A stretch of 57,836 nucleotides of DNA from CAZCEC01 sp964497615 (GTDB lineage Bacteria; Chloroflexota; Anaerolineae; Anaerolineales; UBA6663), in the NCBI GenBank assembly GCA_964497615.1, contig CAZCEC010000038.1, positions 1-57,836 of the forward strand. Direction: 5' to 3'. Positions 32,692 to 41,806 of the stretch are shown here, piece by piece (position 1 is the first letter of the stretch; each line of letters begins with the position of its first letter). A program made the position numbers and the translations under genes. The notes under the pieces are model-generated. The model was given only the letters and a program-made list of their open reading frames with translations, made no database searches and had not been told where the DNA came from.

Positions 32692-34794
32692 CTAGGGCCG
32701 GCTGAGCAGTGGCAGCAAGCTGCGCCAGGGGGAGACGACGACGCGGCTGATGGCGCTGCTCGCCACCGGATTGGTGGCCGTTAGCGTGACCGTGTGGGGG
32801 CCGGGCAGCGCATAGGCGTGGGTGGGCGCGGCCAAGGTGCTGGTGAGGCCATCGCCAAAGTCCCAGAGGTAGGTGAGGGGCGGGGTGCCGGTGGTGGTGC
32901 TGGTGAACTGGAGCAGGCCGGCGGCCAGGCTGGATGTGAAGCCAGCTTGCGGCGCAAGCCCCACCCACACGGTTCGAGTGAGGGTCGCGGTGCTAAGGCT
33001 GTCGCTGATGGTGAGCGAGACAACGAAAGGACCAACGGACGCGTATTGATACGTTGGTGTGGGCACCGAGGCCACGCCGAGTCCGTCTCCAAAGTCCCAG
33101 GCATAAGTCGCCGTCCCAACGGCCTCAGCTGTGCTGGTGAAGAAGATAGTCTCATTGAGGCCGGCGGGGGCGCTGTGCTCGAAGTAGGCTGAGAAGGACG
33201 GCACGAAAAGGGGGCCACCTGGACATGGATAGGTTTCAGGGTCCGGCAGACCGCTGACGGTCCAGCAGTAGTAGTCGGCGGGCGGTCCGAGGTCCGCGGT
33301 GGTTTCGAACTGCGGCACGTACCACAAGACAATATTCTCCGACGCGATGGCCTCGGTGTTTAGGTATTCGTCAGGGCCTTGCTGGTGGTCGTCCTGGCAG
33401 CAGGTCCCCAGCGCGCCGAGGTTGGTATCGCCCTCGCCCGCGTTGAACTTGACGGCGTAGGCGTAGGCATAGTCGCCGCGCCCGCCGTCGCTGAACTGGC
33501 CCTGCCCAGGCTCCACATAGTAGGCTCGGCCGTTGGCGTCGCTGACGCGCCACTTGTAGCCCTCGGGCGTGTAGGGCGCGACCTGAGACCACCAGCCCTC
33601 GACCGTCTGGGTCACCCACTCGCTGCCATTCCAAGTGGCGAAGTTATCGTCGTCGTCGCCGGCCACCGCGAGGTCAATCCGCATCAGGGCACGATAGGTG
33701 CTGGTGTCGTCGCAGCCCTTACCGAAGGCCGCGCCGACAATGCGAAAGGCGCCGCTAGTGAAGAACTGGTAGTGCTGGTCGTAGCGATAGTTGCACAGGG
33801 CGCCCCAGTTGCTCATGCGAAAGTCCTGCACCAGCTCGAAGCCCACCACTTCGCCATCTTCGATCAAATCGTTGACTTCGGTAAGGCCGAAGGGGAAGAT
33901 GGTGTAGCCGCCGCCGCCCTGCGCGCAGCCGATTGAGTCGACAAAGCCGCTGGAGCCGTAGTCGGCGTGCCACTCGGCCAGCTTGGCGCTGGTGAGGACC
34001 GGCATGCCGCCAAAGGCGACGGCGTACACGCGCAGGCCATCGTTCGCGGTGGTTTCGTAGCTAAGCGCCCAGCCATCCCGGTTTACAACACCAGGGGCGG
34101 GGCAATCGCCCGCGCTCAGATCCGCCGACACGTCCGGCGGCGGCCCTTCGGGCACGGCGGCGCGCTGGACGCCCACCAGCGCCTCGGCGGTCACGTCCAC
34201 AAATGCCCAGACCAGGCTGCCATCCTGGTAAACATTCATCGCCAGACAATAGTGACGGGTGGCGCAGGGGGTGCCCACCATGCCGCCGTCCATTGGATAG
34301 AGGTCCTCACGCGCGGGGCGGTAGCCGAGCTCGGCGATGAGCTCGGGGCTGTTGCGGGCAATCTCGGCGGCCAGGTTGGTGATACGCTGATTGGCGCCGG
34401 GCTGGATGCCGGGCTGGTAGAACACATCGCGCACTTCGGCGGCGTCAAGGTCCACCAGGGCCAGCACGGTGGCGTTATCGTCGAAGAGGTAGATTTCGAC
34501 CTGGCGGCAGTCGTGGAGGGCGCAGGCCTCGTGACCGGCGGGGAAGTGCAAGCCGACGCCGCGCACGCCGAAGACCTCGGCGCGGCGGCCGGTGGTGCGG
34601 ATCTGCACGCGCGGGTCGGCCAGGGCGAGGTCCTGGGCGGCCTGCTGCTCGGGCGTCAGGCCATCGGCGAGGGGTGCAGCGGGCATCTTGCCACGTGCAA
34701 CGGGCGCGGGCTGGGCGAAGAGCCAGAGCGTCACGGGCAGGAGGGCGGCCAGCGCGGCGACGAGCCAGCGGCGGAGCGCGCGCGAGGGGATCAC
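32692..34794 (-). CDS. secreted copper-amine-oxidase-like protein with two PKD domains
   Basis: The 700-residue precursor starts with GTG two bases after the stop of the DUF6585 gene. A signal peptide (about 8-34) is followed by two PepSY/CuAO-N-like domains (about 50-200) and a region resembling the amine oxidase catalytic domain: SAKLAEWHADYG, GFELVQDFRMSNWG, CNYRYDQHYQFFTSGAFRI and MRIDLAVAGDDDDNF. In true enzymes the NY(D/E)Y tyrosine becomes the quinone cofactor and an HxH pair binds copper. Here the motif is NYRY and the HxH position reads TST or TY, so copper ligands appear lost. Two PKD domains (YAWDFGDGLG and YLWDFGDGLTS) lead to the tail WRSLLPLLSRP. I infer a non-catalytic binding protein; the fold call is moderately sure. 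Confidence 0.7.
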   Translation of the reverse strand: MIPSRALRRWLVAALAALLPVTLWLFAQPAPVARGKMPAAPLADGLTPEQQAAQDLALADPRVQIRTTGRRAEVFGVRGVGLHFPAGHEACALHDCRQVEIYLFDDNATVLALVDLDAAEVRDVFYQPGIQPGANQRITNLAAEIARNSPELIAELGYRPAREDLYPMDGGMVGTPCATRHYCLAMNVYQDGSLVWAFVDVTAEALVGVQRAAVPEGPPPDVSADLSAGDCPAPGVVNRDGWALSYETTANDGLRVYAVAFGGMPVLTSAKLAEWHADYGSSGFVDSIGCAQGGGGYTIFPFGLTEVNDLIEDGEVVGFELVQDFRMSNWGALCNYRYDQHYQFFTSGAFRIVGAAFGKGCDDTSTYRALMRIDLAVAGDDDDNFATWNGSEWVTQTVEGWWSQVAPYTPEGYKWRVSDANGRAYYVEPGQGQFSDGGRGDYAYAYAVKFNAGEGDTNLGALGTCCQDDHQQGPDEYLNTEAIASENIVLWYVPQFETTADLGPPADYYCWTVSGLPDPETYPCPGGPLFVPSFSAYFEHSAPAGLNETIFFTSTAEAVGTATYAWDFGDGLGVASVPTPTYQYASVGPFVVSLTISDSLSTATLTRTVWVGLAPQAGFTSSLAAGLLQFTSTTTGTPPLTYLWDFGDGLTSTLAAPTHAYALPGPHTVTLTATNPVASSAISRVVVSPWRSLLPLLSRP

Positions 34795-34796
34795 AC

Positions 34797-35585
34797 TTAC
34801 TCTACCTTCGCAAGCCGGCCGATGAGGTCGTAGAAGATGAAGAAGTTGGGTATCTGCGGCACGGAGGCACTGGCCCAGTTGAGCCAGGCTTTGTCCTTGC
34901 GGACGGAGATCTGCCCCTTCTCGATCTTGATGGCCTTGATCTCGTCCCAGCGCAGTTCCTTTTTGCCGGAATACAGCTTTTCACGGTCCAGGGCCAGCGG
35001 GCCGAAACTGAGGCGCTGGCCGTTCTGAAGACCCTGCCAGAAACGCGGATAGAGGGCGTTGGTGACGCCACTCTGGATCGCCTGGCCCAACTGCTCCACC
35101 TGCTTGCCGAGCCGGTCATCGAAGACGAGCTTCTCGCCGGTGCTGGTCTGCACGGTGTAGACGTGCGTGGTGCCGGTGTAGATGCCATTGGTATAGTGCC
35201 GCGTCACGGCCTGCCAGACGGCGGCCACGTCGTGCCAGGCGGCTTGCTGCAGGCCGCGGCGCGTATTGAGCGCCACGCCGTTTTCGTAGAGCGCCGCGGC
35301 CAGCTTCCAATTGCGCCAAGCGCTAAGCAAGATGGCAATGCCAATGAAGAAGGCCAGCGCCGCAAAGACAAGTGGCAGGATTATGACCTCCCCGACGCCG
35401 ACGAGGCCGCGGTTGTTGTAGGCGTCGTAGGCCAGCCAGGCGCTCAGCAGGAGCAGGGCGGGGCCGAGAAACAGACAGATCAGACCGATGATAAGGGAAA
35501 GATACCTTTGGCGCCCAGCGGACTTGTACTCGCCCTTGAATGCGCCCAGGCCAATGACAGAATGGAATGGGGTGTCGGTCTGCAT
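34797..35585 (-). CDS. DUF6585-type membrane protein
   Basis: The 262-residue protein has two adjacent membrane segments (about 30-52 and 68-90), then a soluble PH-like region with LAAALYENGVALNTRRG, VYTVQTSTGEKLVFDDRLG and IKAIKIEKGQISVRKD. This matches the architecture of DUF6585 proteins, whose role is unknown. A TAAAAT box lies seven bases before the ATG at 35585. The following secreted amine-oxidase-like gene starts two bases after its stop. Confidence 0.72.
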   Translation of the reverse strand: MQTDTPFHSVIGLGAFKGEYKSAGRQRYLSLIIGLICLFLGPALLLLSAWLAYDAYNNRGLVGVGEVIILPLVFAALAFFIGIAILLSAWRNWKLAAALYENGVALNTRRGLQQAAWHDVAAVWQAVTRHYTNGIYTGTTHVYTVQTSTGEKLVFDDRLGKQVEQLGQAIQSGVTNALYPRFWQGLQNGQRLSFGPLALDREKLYSGKKELRWDEIKAIKIEKGQISVRKDKAWLNWASASVPQIPNFFIFYDLIGRLAKVE

Positions 35586-35592
35586 GCGCGGG

Positions 35593-35598
35593 ATTTTA
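35593..35598 (-). promoter_or_regulatory. candidate -10 box of the DUF6585 gene, leaderless geometry
   Basis: TAAAAT on the minus strand, seven bases upstream of the ATG, with no ribosome-binding sequence between. No clear -35 element is present. Confidence 0.45.
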
Positions 35599-35630
35599 CA
35601 CCAGGGTGAAGTGGGGAGTTGCTACGGCAG

Positions 35631-38600
35631 TCACGGCGCAGACGAGGCCAGGCGCAGTGCGCGCCGCAAACGCTTGGGCAGGACATCGGCCAGCAGGGCG
35701 CGCTCTTCGGCTGAGAACGCGCGCAGGACGACGACACCGGCGCAATAGACCACCGCGCCCGCCCCCAAGGCCAACAGTGGATTGAGGAACCATAGACCGT
35801 GGGTGACGGCCCCCATGGCGGCTAGGCTGACCCATAGCGGCCCCAGGATGCGGACCCAAGGGAGACCGCCTAGGCTGCGGCGCAGGGAGACGTAGAATAG
35901 CAGCCCTTCGAAGAATTCGGAGGCAATGGTGAGGGCGGCGGCCGCGGCGAAGCCGAAGCTCGGCACCAGCAGAAGGTTGAGCACGACGTTGAAGGTCAGG
36001 GCGAGGGCGAAAGCGCGAGTGAGGGCGCGCTGCCGGCCGAGGGCGATCAGGACATAGTTGGTGAGGCTGTTGATCCAGCCGAAGGGAATGGACCAGACTA
36101 ACACGGCCAGCGCGATGGCGCCCTGCGGCAGGTATTCAGCGCCGCCGAGCAGGCCAACCAACGTCGGGGCCAGGGCGGCGGTGACCACGGCCAGGGGCAG
36201 GGCGAGGCTGACTAGGAGCTTGACGCCCAAGGTGTAACTGCGGCGCAGGGCGGCGGGGTCGCCGGCGGCCTGACGCGACATGACTGGAAAGAGCGCGAGG
36301 GTGAACAGCGAGGGCACGACGTTGAAGGCTTCCACATATTTGTAGCCCGTGCTGTACCAGCCGACCTCGCGCGGTCCCCGGATCGACTCCAGGATCGGCA
36401 CATCCACCTTGAAGAACAGGGTGGCGAGGAGATTGTTGAGCATCAGCGGGAAGCTCTCGCTGAGGGCGTGGCGCTGGAAGGCCACGTCCGGCCGGGCGCG
36501 TTGGCGCACTTCGGCGAACATGCGCCAGGCCAGCGCGCCGAGCAGGCCCAGGGTAACGAGGTTGACGAAGATGCTGGCACCGGCCAGGCCCACGAAGCCA
36601 AAGCCCAGGACGAGGGCGATGGCGCCGACGGTGACCTTGACCAGGGTGGCAACGGTGGCGATGGCGGCGGGATACTCGGCCTTCTCGAAGGCCCGGAAGA
36701 GGCCGGCTAACCCGGCTGCCACGGTTGCCGGTAGTTGGGCGATGACCAGCAAGGCAATGGCCCAAATCGTGTCGGCCGACAGGCGGTCCGGGTGGAAGGC
36801 GCCCAAACCGAATGGCAGGTCGAAGGACGGGAGGGTCTGCCGCAGGACGAGGACGAGCGCAAGGCCGATAACGGCCACGACGCCGAGGCCCATCCGCAGC
36901 AGGGTGGTGTTGAGCAGGTAGCGGCTAGCGTGGGCGCGGTCGCGGGCTACATCGCGCATTAAGAGGGTGTCCAGGCCGTAGTTGCTGACGATCTCGAACC
37001 ACCCAAAGACCACGATGGCGAAGTAATATTTTCCGGCGTCGCCTGGCCCGAGGACGCGCAGGTAGAAGGCGGCAAATGCCAGGTCAATGACGCGGTTGCC
37101 GAGGTTGAGGACAATGGGGGCGAGTGAGTTCTTGGCGACACGCCGGGCGGTGGAGTCCACCGCGCTCTCCCGGTAAAAGTAGCGCCAGGCATAGATGCCC
37201 AGCAGGAAGAGGAGCGACACCCCGGCCGTAAACGAAATGATGCCGCCAAACTTGACCGAGTCCGGGCTGTAGTTGAAGCGCACGGTCCAACTGCCGGCAG
37301 GAAGCTGCACGCCGCGAAAGTTGCCGTTGACGAGCGCAATCGTCAGGGGTTGCTCCTGGGACTCGTCCGCTCCGGTTGGGCGACCGTAGGCGCGCCAGCC
37401 GGGGAAGTAGGAGTCGGCCAGGATGAGCCAGGCCGGCTCCGCGACGGTGGCGGTTACGATGACTTCGTCGGGCGAGTAGCTGATGTCCTCGACCGGGTCG
37501 GGCCAGCGCGGGGCGGGCACGGAGGGGGGTAACTCCGCGCCGGGAGACTCCAGGATCACATACTGGCGCGGGTCGAGGGTCTGCACGGCGGCGGCGAAAT
37601 CGGGCACGGTGACGGCCTGGGAGAGGGGCAGGGTGAAGGCGCGGGGCAGGGCGCTGTCGTTGCGGTAAATGCGCACCTCGCCCTCGTAGACCAGGGCAAA
37701 GCGTGGGTTGTCAATAGTTTCCTGGGTGAGAACGTATTTGACGTTGAGCAGGTCCAGCAGGGGCGAGTCGAGGGCGGACGGCTCGCTGAGGGGGGCGATG
37801 CGGTTGAACTCCAGCTCGTACTGGGGCTCAATCAACTCCATATAGCGCCGGTACTGCTGGGTGAAGATGGAGTCGTAGCCGCGGATGTCGTGCAGGTTCC
37901 AATACCAGCCGGCGTTGGCGTTGAAGGGCTTGCAGGGCTGGGGCGGCGTCACGGACTGATCGCAGTCCGCCGTGTCGTAGGTCGTGAACCGCCAAAGGCT
38001 GGTGTCCTGCCGAAGGGAGCGGACGGAGGGCGGGGTGTACGAGAGGATGGCTGGGTCAGCGGCGGGGTTGAAGTCCCAGCCAGCGCCTAAGAGATCGACG
38101 GCGACGAGGCCGACGGCGAGGAAGGGCCAGATGGGGCGGCCGCGCCAGGTCAGGCGGTGGGCGGCGGCCAGGAGGACAAGGCCGGAGGCGGCGAGCAGGA
38201 GGGCGGCCTGCGCCAGCCAACGGGCCTCGTAGGCGAAGAACATGCGGCCGCCCGAAAAGGCGAACTCGGCCAAGGCCAAATCGCGCACGAGCTGGTCCAA
38301 GATTGGCTCCAGACCGAGTTGATCGAAGCCGAGCCAAGCGACCAATAGTGCCAGCAGGCCAAGCAGGCCAACAACCAGGGCACTGATACCAAGGACCTTC
38401 GCGGGGGACCGGCGGGGCGCATCGGCCGAGGCGAGAAGGGTGTGGAGACCGTAGGCGCTGAGGAAGGCCACGCACATGCCCAGCGGCCATACCCAGCGGA
38501 AGGGCGAATGTAGTTGATCTACGCCAGGGAGCCAGAAGATGAGGGCATAGAGGCGGGTGGGGAAGATGAAGGCCAGCGCGGCGAGGGCCAGCACGACGAA

Positions 38601-39854
38601 GAAGAGCAATGTGGAGGGCGCGGGTAGGGCGGGAGGTTCTGGAATGGTGGCGGGTACGGTGGCGGGCCGGCGCGCGGCGCGGAGGTAATGGGCGGAAAGC
38701 TGATAGACAGCCAACAGGGCAAGCAGGAGAGGCAGGATGCCGACGTATGCGCCGCCCTCGACGTAGTTCTTTCGGCCCCAGTCTATCGTGTTGATAACGT
38801 GACCGCTTAAGTTGGTGAGCGCGGTTGTCCACTGACCGGTGAAGAGGTCAAAGTAGCCGTGGTGGGTGGGGCTGCCGAAGAAGTTGGGAACCAGGAAGGC
38901 GATGGCGCGCCGCCAAGGGTAGGACCAGTCCATGATCTGGTCAAAAGTGGCGGAGCCGCTGCGGAAGTTGAGGCTGACAAGCTCATACAGCGGTATAAGC
39001 TGCACGGCACTAAGCGCTAAGCCGAAGCCCGCCAGGCCGAGCAGGGCCGTTGCCCGGCCGAGGAAACGGCGGGCGTTTCCCCAGGCGCTGGTAATCAGGC
39101 GCCACAGGCTGAACGCGCCCGCGACGAGCAGGGTGTAGTAGGTGATCTCGACGTGGCCGGCCAGCACCTGGCAGCCCAGCGCGCCCGCGCCGAGGATCAG
39201 CCAGGGGATGGTGGCGGGGCGGCGGCCCAGCGCTGGCTGCTGGCGGATGATCAACTCGATGGCGGTGAGGATGAGGGGCAGCCAGGCTGCGCCGGCCACG
39301 ATCATCGGGAAGACAACGCTGACCACCATGAAGAGGCACAACTCGTACACGACGGCGCCCAGCGCGGCGGCCGGGCGGCGCAGGCCGAGGACGCGCAGGA
39401 AGAGATAGGCGAGCGCCCCGGCCAGGAAGAACTGCGAGACGGTAAACAGCCCGTAGGCGCGCGGGAGGGGCACAAGGTAGAAGACGACGGAGAACGGGTA
39501 CAGCGCGGAGTGCTGCCCGGCCGCGAGGAAGGGCACGCCAGCGAACTGGTAGGGGTTCCACAGGGGCAGCTCGCCGGCCTGGAGCGAATCGACGATGAAC
39601 TTTTTCCAGGGATAGTTTTCGAGGACGAGGTCGCTGAGGAGTGAGTTGTGGGGCAGGGTGGGGGCGTCGAACTGCTCGCGGGCGCTGCGCCAGGGCTCGA
39701 TGGCCAGCAAGTTGTCGGCGGGCAATAAGGTGCGGCTGCCAAACACCACCGGCCCGAACAGGATCAGGGGGAGGATGAGCAGGCCAAGGGCAACGAGCAG
39801 GTCCGGAGCAAACCGGCGCAGGGCGGGAGCTACCAGTCGGCGGAGGGTGTCCAT
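35631..39854 (-). CDS. fusion of a YfhO-type membrane protein and a polysaccharide flippase
   Basis: The 1407-residue protein has two halves. Residues 1 to about 905 match YfhO-like proteins: a GT-C-like membrane bundle with WNPYQFAGVPFLA, FRWVWPLGMCVAFLSAYGLH and a long extracytoplasmic domain (about 600-860; RGYDSIFTQQYRRYMELIEP, DSYFPGWRAYG) that ends in one membrane segment. Residues 925-1400 are a complete MOP-superfamily flippase (AKNSLAPIVLNLGNRVIDL, YLRVLGPGDAGKYYFAIV, VDVPILESIRGPREVGWYS, LNLLLVPSFGFAAAA). The join is uninterrupted in one frame. It could couple lipid-linked sugar modification outside the membrane to glycan translocation. That coupling is inference. Confidence 0.88.
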   Translation of the reverse strand: MDTLRRLVAPALRRFAPDLLVALGLLILPLILFGPVVFGSRTLLPADNLLAIEPWRSAREQFDAPTLPHNSLLSDLVLENYPWKKFIVDSLQAGELPLWNPYQFAGVPFLAAGQHSALYPFSVVFYLVPLPRAYGLFTVSQFFLAGALAYLFLRVLGLRRPAAALGAVVYELCLFMVVSVVFPMIVAGAAWLPLILTAIELIIRQQPALGRRPATIPWLILGAGALGCQVLAGHVEITYYTLLVAGAFSLWRLITSAWGNARRFLGRATALLGLAGFGLALSAVQLIPLYELVSLNFRSGSATFDQIMDWSYPWRRAIAFLVPNFFGSPTHHGYFDLFTGQWTTALTNLSGHVINTIDWGRKNYVEGGAYVGILPLLLALLAVYQLSAHYLRAARRPATVPATIPEPPALPAPSTLLFFVVLALAALAFIFPTRLYALIFWLPGVDQLHSPFRWVWPLGMCVAFLSAYGLHTLLASADAPRRSPAKVLGISALVVGLLGLLALLVAWLGFDQLGLEPILDQLVRDLALAEFAFSGGRMFFAYEARWLAQAALLLAASGLVLLAAAHRLTWRGRPIWPFLAVGLVAVDLLGAGWDFNPAADPAILSYTPPSVRSLRQDTSLWRFTTYDTADCDQSVTPPQPCKPFNANAGWYWNLHDIRGYDSIFTQQYRRYMELIEPQYELEFNRIAPLSEPSALDSPLLDLLNVKYVLTQETIDNPRFALVYEGEVRIYRNDSALPRAFTLPLSQAVTVPDFAAAVQTLDPRQYVILESPGAELPPSVPAPRWPDPVEDISYSPDEVIVTATVAEPAWLILADSYFPGWRAYGRPTGADESQEQPLTIALVNGNFRGVQLPAGSWTVRFNYSPDSVKFGGIISFTAGVSLLFLLGIYAWRYFYRESAVDSTARRVAKNSLAPIVLNLGNRVIDLAFAAFYLRVLGPGDAGKYYFAIVVFGWFEIVSNYGLDTLLMRDVARDRAHASRYLLNTTLLRMGLGVVAVIGLALVLVLRQTLPSFDLPFGLGAFHPDRLSADTIWAIALLVIAQLPATVAAGLAGLFRAFEKAEYPAAIATVATLVKVTVGAIALVLGFGFVGLAGASIFVNLVTLGLLGALAWRMFAEVRQRARPDVAFQRHALSESFPLMLNNLLATLFFKVDVPILESIRGPREVGWYSTGYKYVEAFNVVPSLFTLALFPVMSRQAAGDPAALRRSYTLGVKLLVSLALPLAVVTAALAPTLVGLLGGAEYLPQGAIALAVLVWSIPFGWINSLTNYVLIALGRQRALTRAFALALTFNVVLNLLLVPSFGFAAAAALTIASEFFEGLLFYVSLRRSLGGLPWVRILGPLWVSLAAMGAVTHGLWFLNPLLALGAGAVVYCAGVVVLRAFSAEERALLADVLPKRLRRALRLASSAP

Positions 39855-39942
39855 CGGGTCAGCCGGGCAGAGGCGACCAGGCGGCCGGACTGGAGGTTGG
39901 CAAAGGCCAGCAGGGGGTCATGGGAAAAGAAACGCGCGGGGC

Positions 39943-39965
39943 GCTGGGCCGGCGCACGGCCCAGC
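39943..39965. other. hairpin in the 174-base spacer upstream of the YfhO-flippase gene
   Basis: GCTGGGCC and GGCCCAGC form an 8-bp stem with a 7-base loop. On the minus strand it is followed after ten bases by TTTCTTTT, so it may weakly terminate transcription from the V4R gene. A second stem (CCGGCC with GGCCGG, 40011-40024) lies directly after the V4R stop. No gene is visible in 39855-40028. Confidence 0.4.
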
Positions 39966-40028
39966 ACGTCCCCGCGCCAACGCGTTAGCCGCCTGGCCGC
40001 GTGAGGGGCGCCGGCCAAGGCCGGTCGC

Positions 40029-40661
40029 TCAGCTAACCGGATCCTTCTGGACCACGAGCACGCAGGCGTCGTCGCCGCAACCGATACACTTGGCCTCCTG
40101 CACGCGGAACTCGCGGCCGCCGGACAGCCAGCGCAGGCCCTCCTGGAGCAGGCCCGCGCCGGCATGGCACATGGGCTTGTCGCTCTTGCGGCCCCAGCAC
40201 ACTGGGCAGGGCTTCATGGTGTACAGGAATTCGGACGAGGTCTCCTCGACCGTGCTGCGCTGGTCGCTGACCTGGGTGAAGACCTTGGCCATGGCGGGAA
40301 TGCCGAGCTTGAGCTTGAGGCCGAGTGGCAGCCGTTTGAAAGCCAGGTCGCTGGCAGCGGCCAGGGCGCCGAAGTGACGGAGGCCCTGCGCAAACGAGGC
40401 CCGGCCGGCGCGCAAGGCCAGGCCGCGGCCGCCGCGCGGACCATACATCTCTTCCAAGGCGCCGGAGAGGGCCGAGTAGTCGGCAAAGTCGAACTCGCGG
40501 TTGAGGTTGCCGGGGGGATAATTGTCCACGAGGTGGCCGAGATGGGCCATGTTGAGGATGGCGTTCAGGCCATTCTTGCCCATGACCTCCTCCATCGCCT
40601 GCAAGTAGATGCGGGCAATGTTGTTGGGGTAATGCAGGCCGCTCTTGGGGATAGGCTCCAC
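40029..40661 (-). CDS. V4R-domain protein
   Basis: The 210-residue protein probably starts at the GTG at 40661, preceded by GGAGA; the longer frame overlaps the roadblock gene and lacks coding character. The N-terminal half is helical (ARIYLQAMEEVMGKNGLNAIL). The C-terminus has the V4R signature with cysteines CPVCWGRKSDKPMC and ECKCIGCGDDAC-like pairing (KCIGCGDDACVLVV). V4R domains bind small hydrophobic ligands or metal in regulators. It lies 28 bases downstream of a roadblock protein, a common pairing in signalling modules. The ligand is unknown. Confidence 0.8.
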   Translation of the reverse strand: MEPIPKSGLHYPNNIARIYLQAMEEVMGKNGLNAILNMAHLGHLVDNYPPGNLNREFDFADYSALSGALEEMYGPRGGRGLALRAGRASFAQGLRHFGALAAASDLAFKRLPLGLKLKLGIPAMAKVFTQVSDQRSTVEETSSEFLYTMKPCPVCWGRKSDKPMCHAGAGLLQEGLRWLSGGREFRVQEAKCIGCGDDACVLVVQKDPVS

Positions 40662-40689
40662 GCGCGTCTCCGGTGAGGTTAGGCGGAAC

Positions 40690-41061
40690 CTAGACGAGCT
40701 TGGACAGGTCGTCAACCGCCCGGCGCATATCCAACAGCACCAGGCCCATCTTGGCGCCTTCGCGGGCCAGCACCGTCAGCACGGCTTCGCTGCCGAGGGA
40801 CTGGAGGATGACGAAGCCCTTCTCGCCCTTGATCTGGACTTCGCTGAGCACGCCACGCCCAAGCTCGGAGGCGATGCGCTCCCCGAGCGAGAGCATGGCG
40901 GCCGACATGGCCGACACGCGATCTTCCTCGACTTCGCGGGGCAGGGCGGTGGCAATCGGCAAGCCGTCCACGCTGACGACAGCCGAAGCCTCGATGTCGG
41001 GGCTGCTCACCTGCATATCGCGGAGGCGATCCACCATCAATTCGGTGCGTGACTTGGTCAA
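40690..41061 (-). CDS. roadblock/LC7-domain protein (MglB-like)
   Basis: The 123-residue protein is a single roadblock domain (SPDIEASAVVSVDGLPIATALP, AMSAAMLSLGERIASELG, VILQSLGSEAVLTVLAREGAKMGLVLLDMRR). The start is TTG at 41061 with GGGAGA six bases upstream; an ATG eight codons later is possible. Relatives regulate Ras-like GTPases such as MglA, but no GTPase gene is adjacent. The operon with a V4R protein suggests a sensory role. Confidence 0.92.
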   Translation of the reverse strand: MTKSRTELMVDRLRDMQVSSPDIEASAVVSVDGLPIATALPREVEEDRVSAMSAAMLSLGERIASELGRGVLSEVQIKGEKGFVILQSLGSEAVLTVLAREGAKMGLVLLDMRRAVDDLSKLV

Positions 41062-41117
41062 GGCGGCTCTCCCGTGGAACGACAGGCGGCTAATCTAACC
41101 AAACCGAAACGTGCGCC

Positions 41118-41146
41118 AATTTAGCACAATCCGCCGCCGTGGTCAA
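41118..41146 (-). promoter_or_regulatory. promoter of the roadblock-V4R operon
   Basis: TTGACC (41141-41146), a 17-base spacer, and TAAATT (41118-41123). The -35 element overlaps the end of the DedA gene. Confidence 0.65.
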
Positions 41147-41787
41147 TTTGGCGTGGAGGCGGGCCGGCGCAGCCGGCGCACCTGGACGACGACGAAGATG
41201 ACGGCAGCGATGGCCAGCAGCACCAGGGTGAGGCGCTCGTACTGCTTGGTGAAGGCTAGGATGTGTTCCCAGTTGGCGCCCAACACCAGACCCGCCACCG
41301 TCAGCACGGTGGTCCAGACGAGCGAGCCGAGGCTGGTGAACAGCAGGAATACACCCACGGGCATGCGGTGCATGCCGGCTGGAATGGAGATCAGGCTGCG
41401 CACAATCGGCACCAACCGGCCAAAGAAGATGATGGGCTGACCATAGCGGTTGAAGCTGTTGAGCGCGCGGTCCAGGTCCGATTCAGGGATCAGGATGTAG
41501 CGGCCATAGCGCCGCAGGAAGCGGCGGATCACCGGCTCATCGGCCCAACGGCCCAAATAATAGAGGATGACCGCGCCGCTGACCGACCCCACGGTGCCAG
41601 CGGCAATGGCGGCGAACAGGTTGAGCTTGCCATCCGCGGCGAGGAAACCGGCGAAGGGCATGACGAGTTCGGATGGGATGGGCGGGAAGAGATTCTCCAG
41701 CAGCATCACCAGGGTGATGCCGGGATAGCCCAGTGCCAGGATGATTTGTTCGATCAACAGGCGGACCTGTTCCATCAAGTGAGACAT
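41143..41787 (-). CDS. DedA-family membrane protein
   Basis: The 214-residue protein starts at MSHLMEQVRLL and shows the DedA pattern: LENLFPPIPSELVMPFAGFLA, GSVSGAVILYYLGRW, FNRYGQPIIFFGRLVPIVRSLISIPAGMHRMP with the conserved Arg, and a final membrane helix. DedA proteins flip or recycle lipid carriers such as undecaprenyl phosphate or phosphatidylethanolamine. It lies 20 bases after an intrinsic terminator, so its own promoter must be very short or it depends on readthrough. Confidence 0.94.
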   Translation of the reverse strand: MSHLMEQVRLLIEQIILALGYPGITLVMLLENLFPPIPSELVMPFAGFLAADGKLNLFAAIAAGTVGSVSGAVILYYLGRWADEPVIRRFLRRYGRYILIPESDLDRALNSFNRYGQPIIFFGRLVPIVRSLISIPAGMHRMPVGVFLLFTSLGSLVWTTVLTVAGLVLGANWEHILAFTKQYERLTLVLLAIAAVIFVVVQVRRLRRPASTPN

Positions 41788-41806
41788 GGTGTGATTACCA
41801 GGCGGC

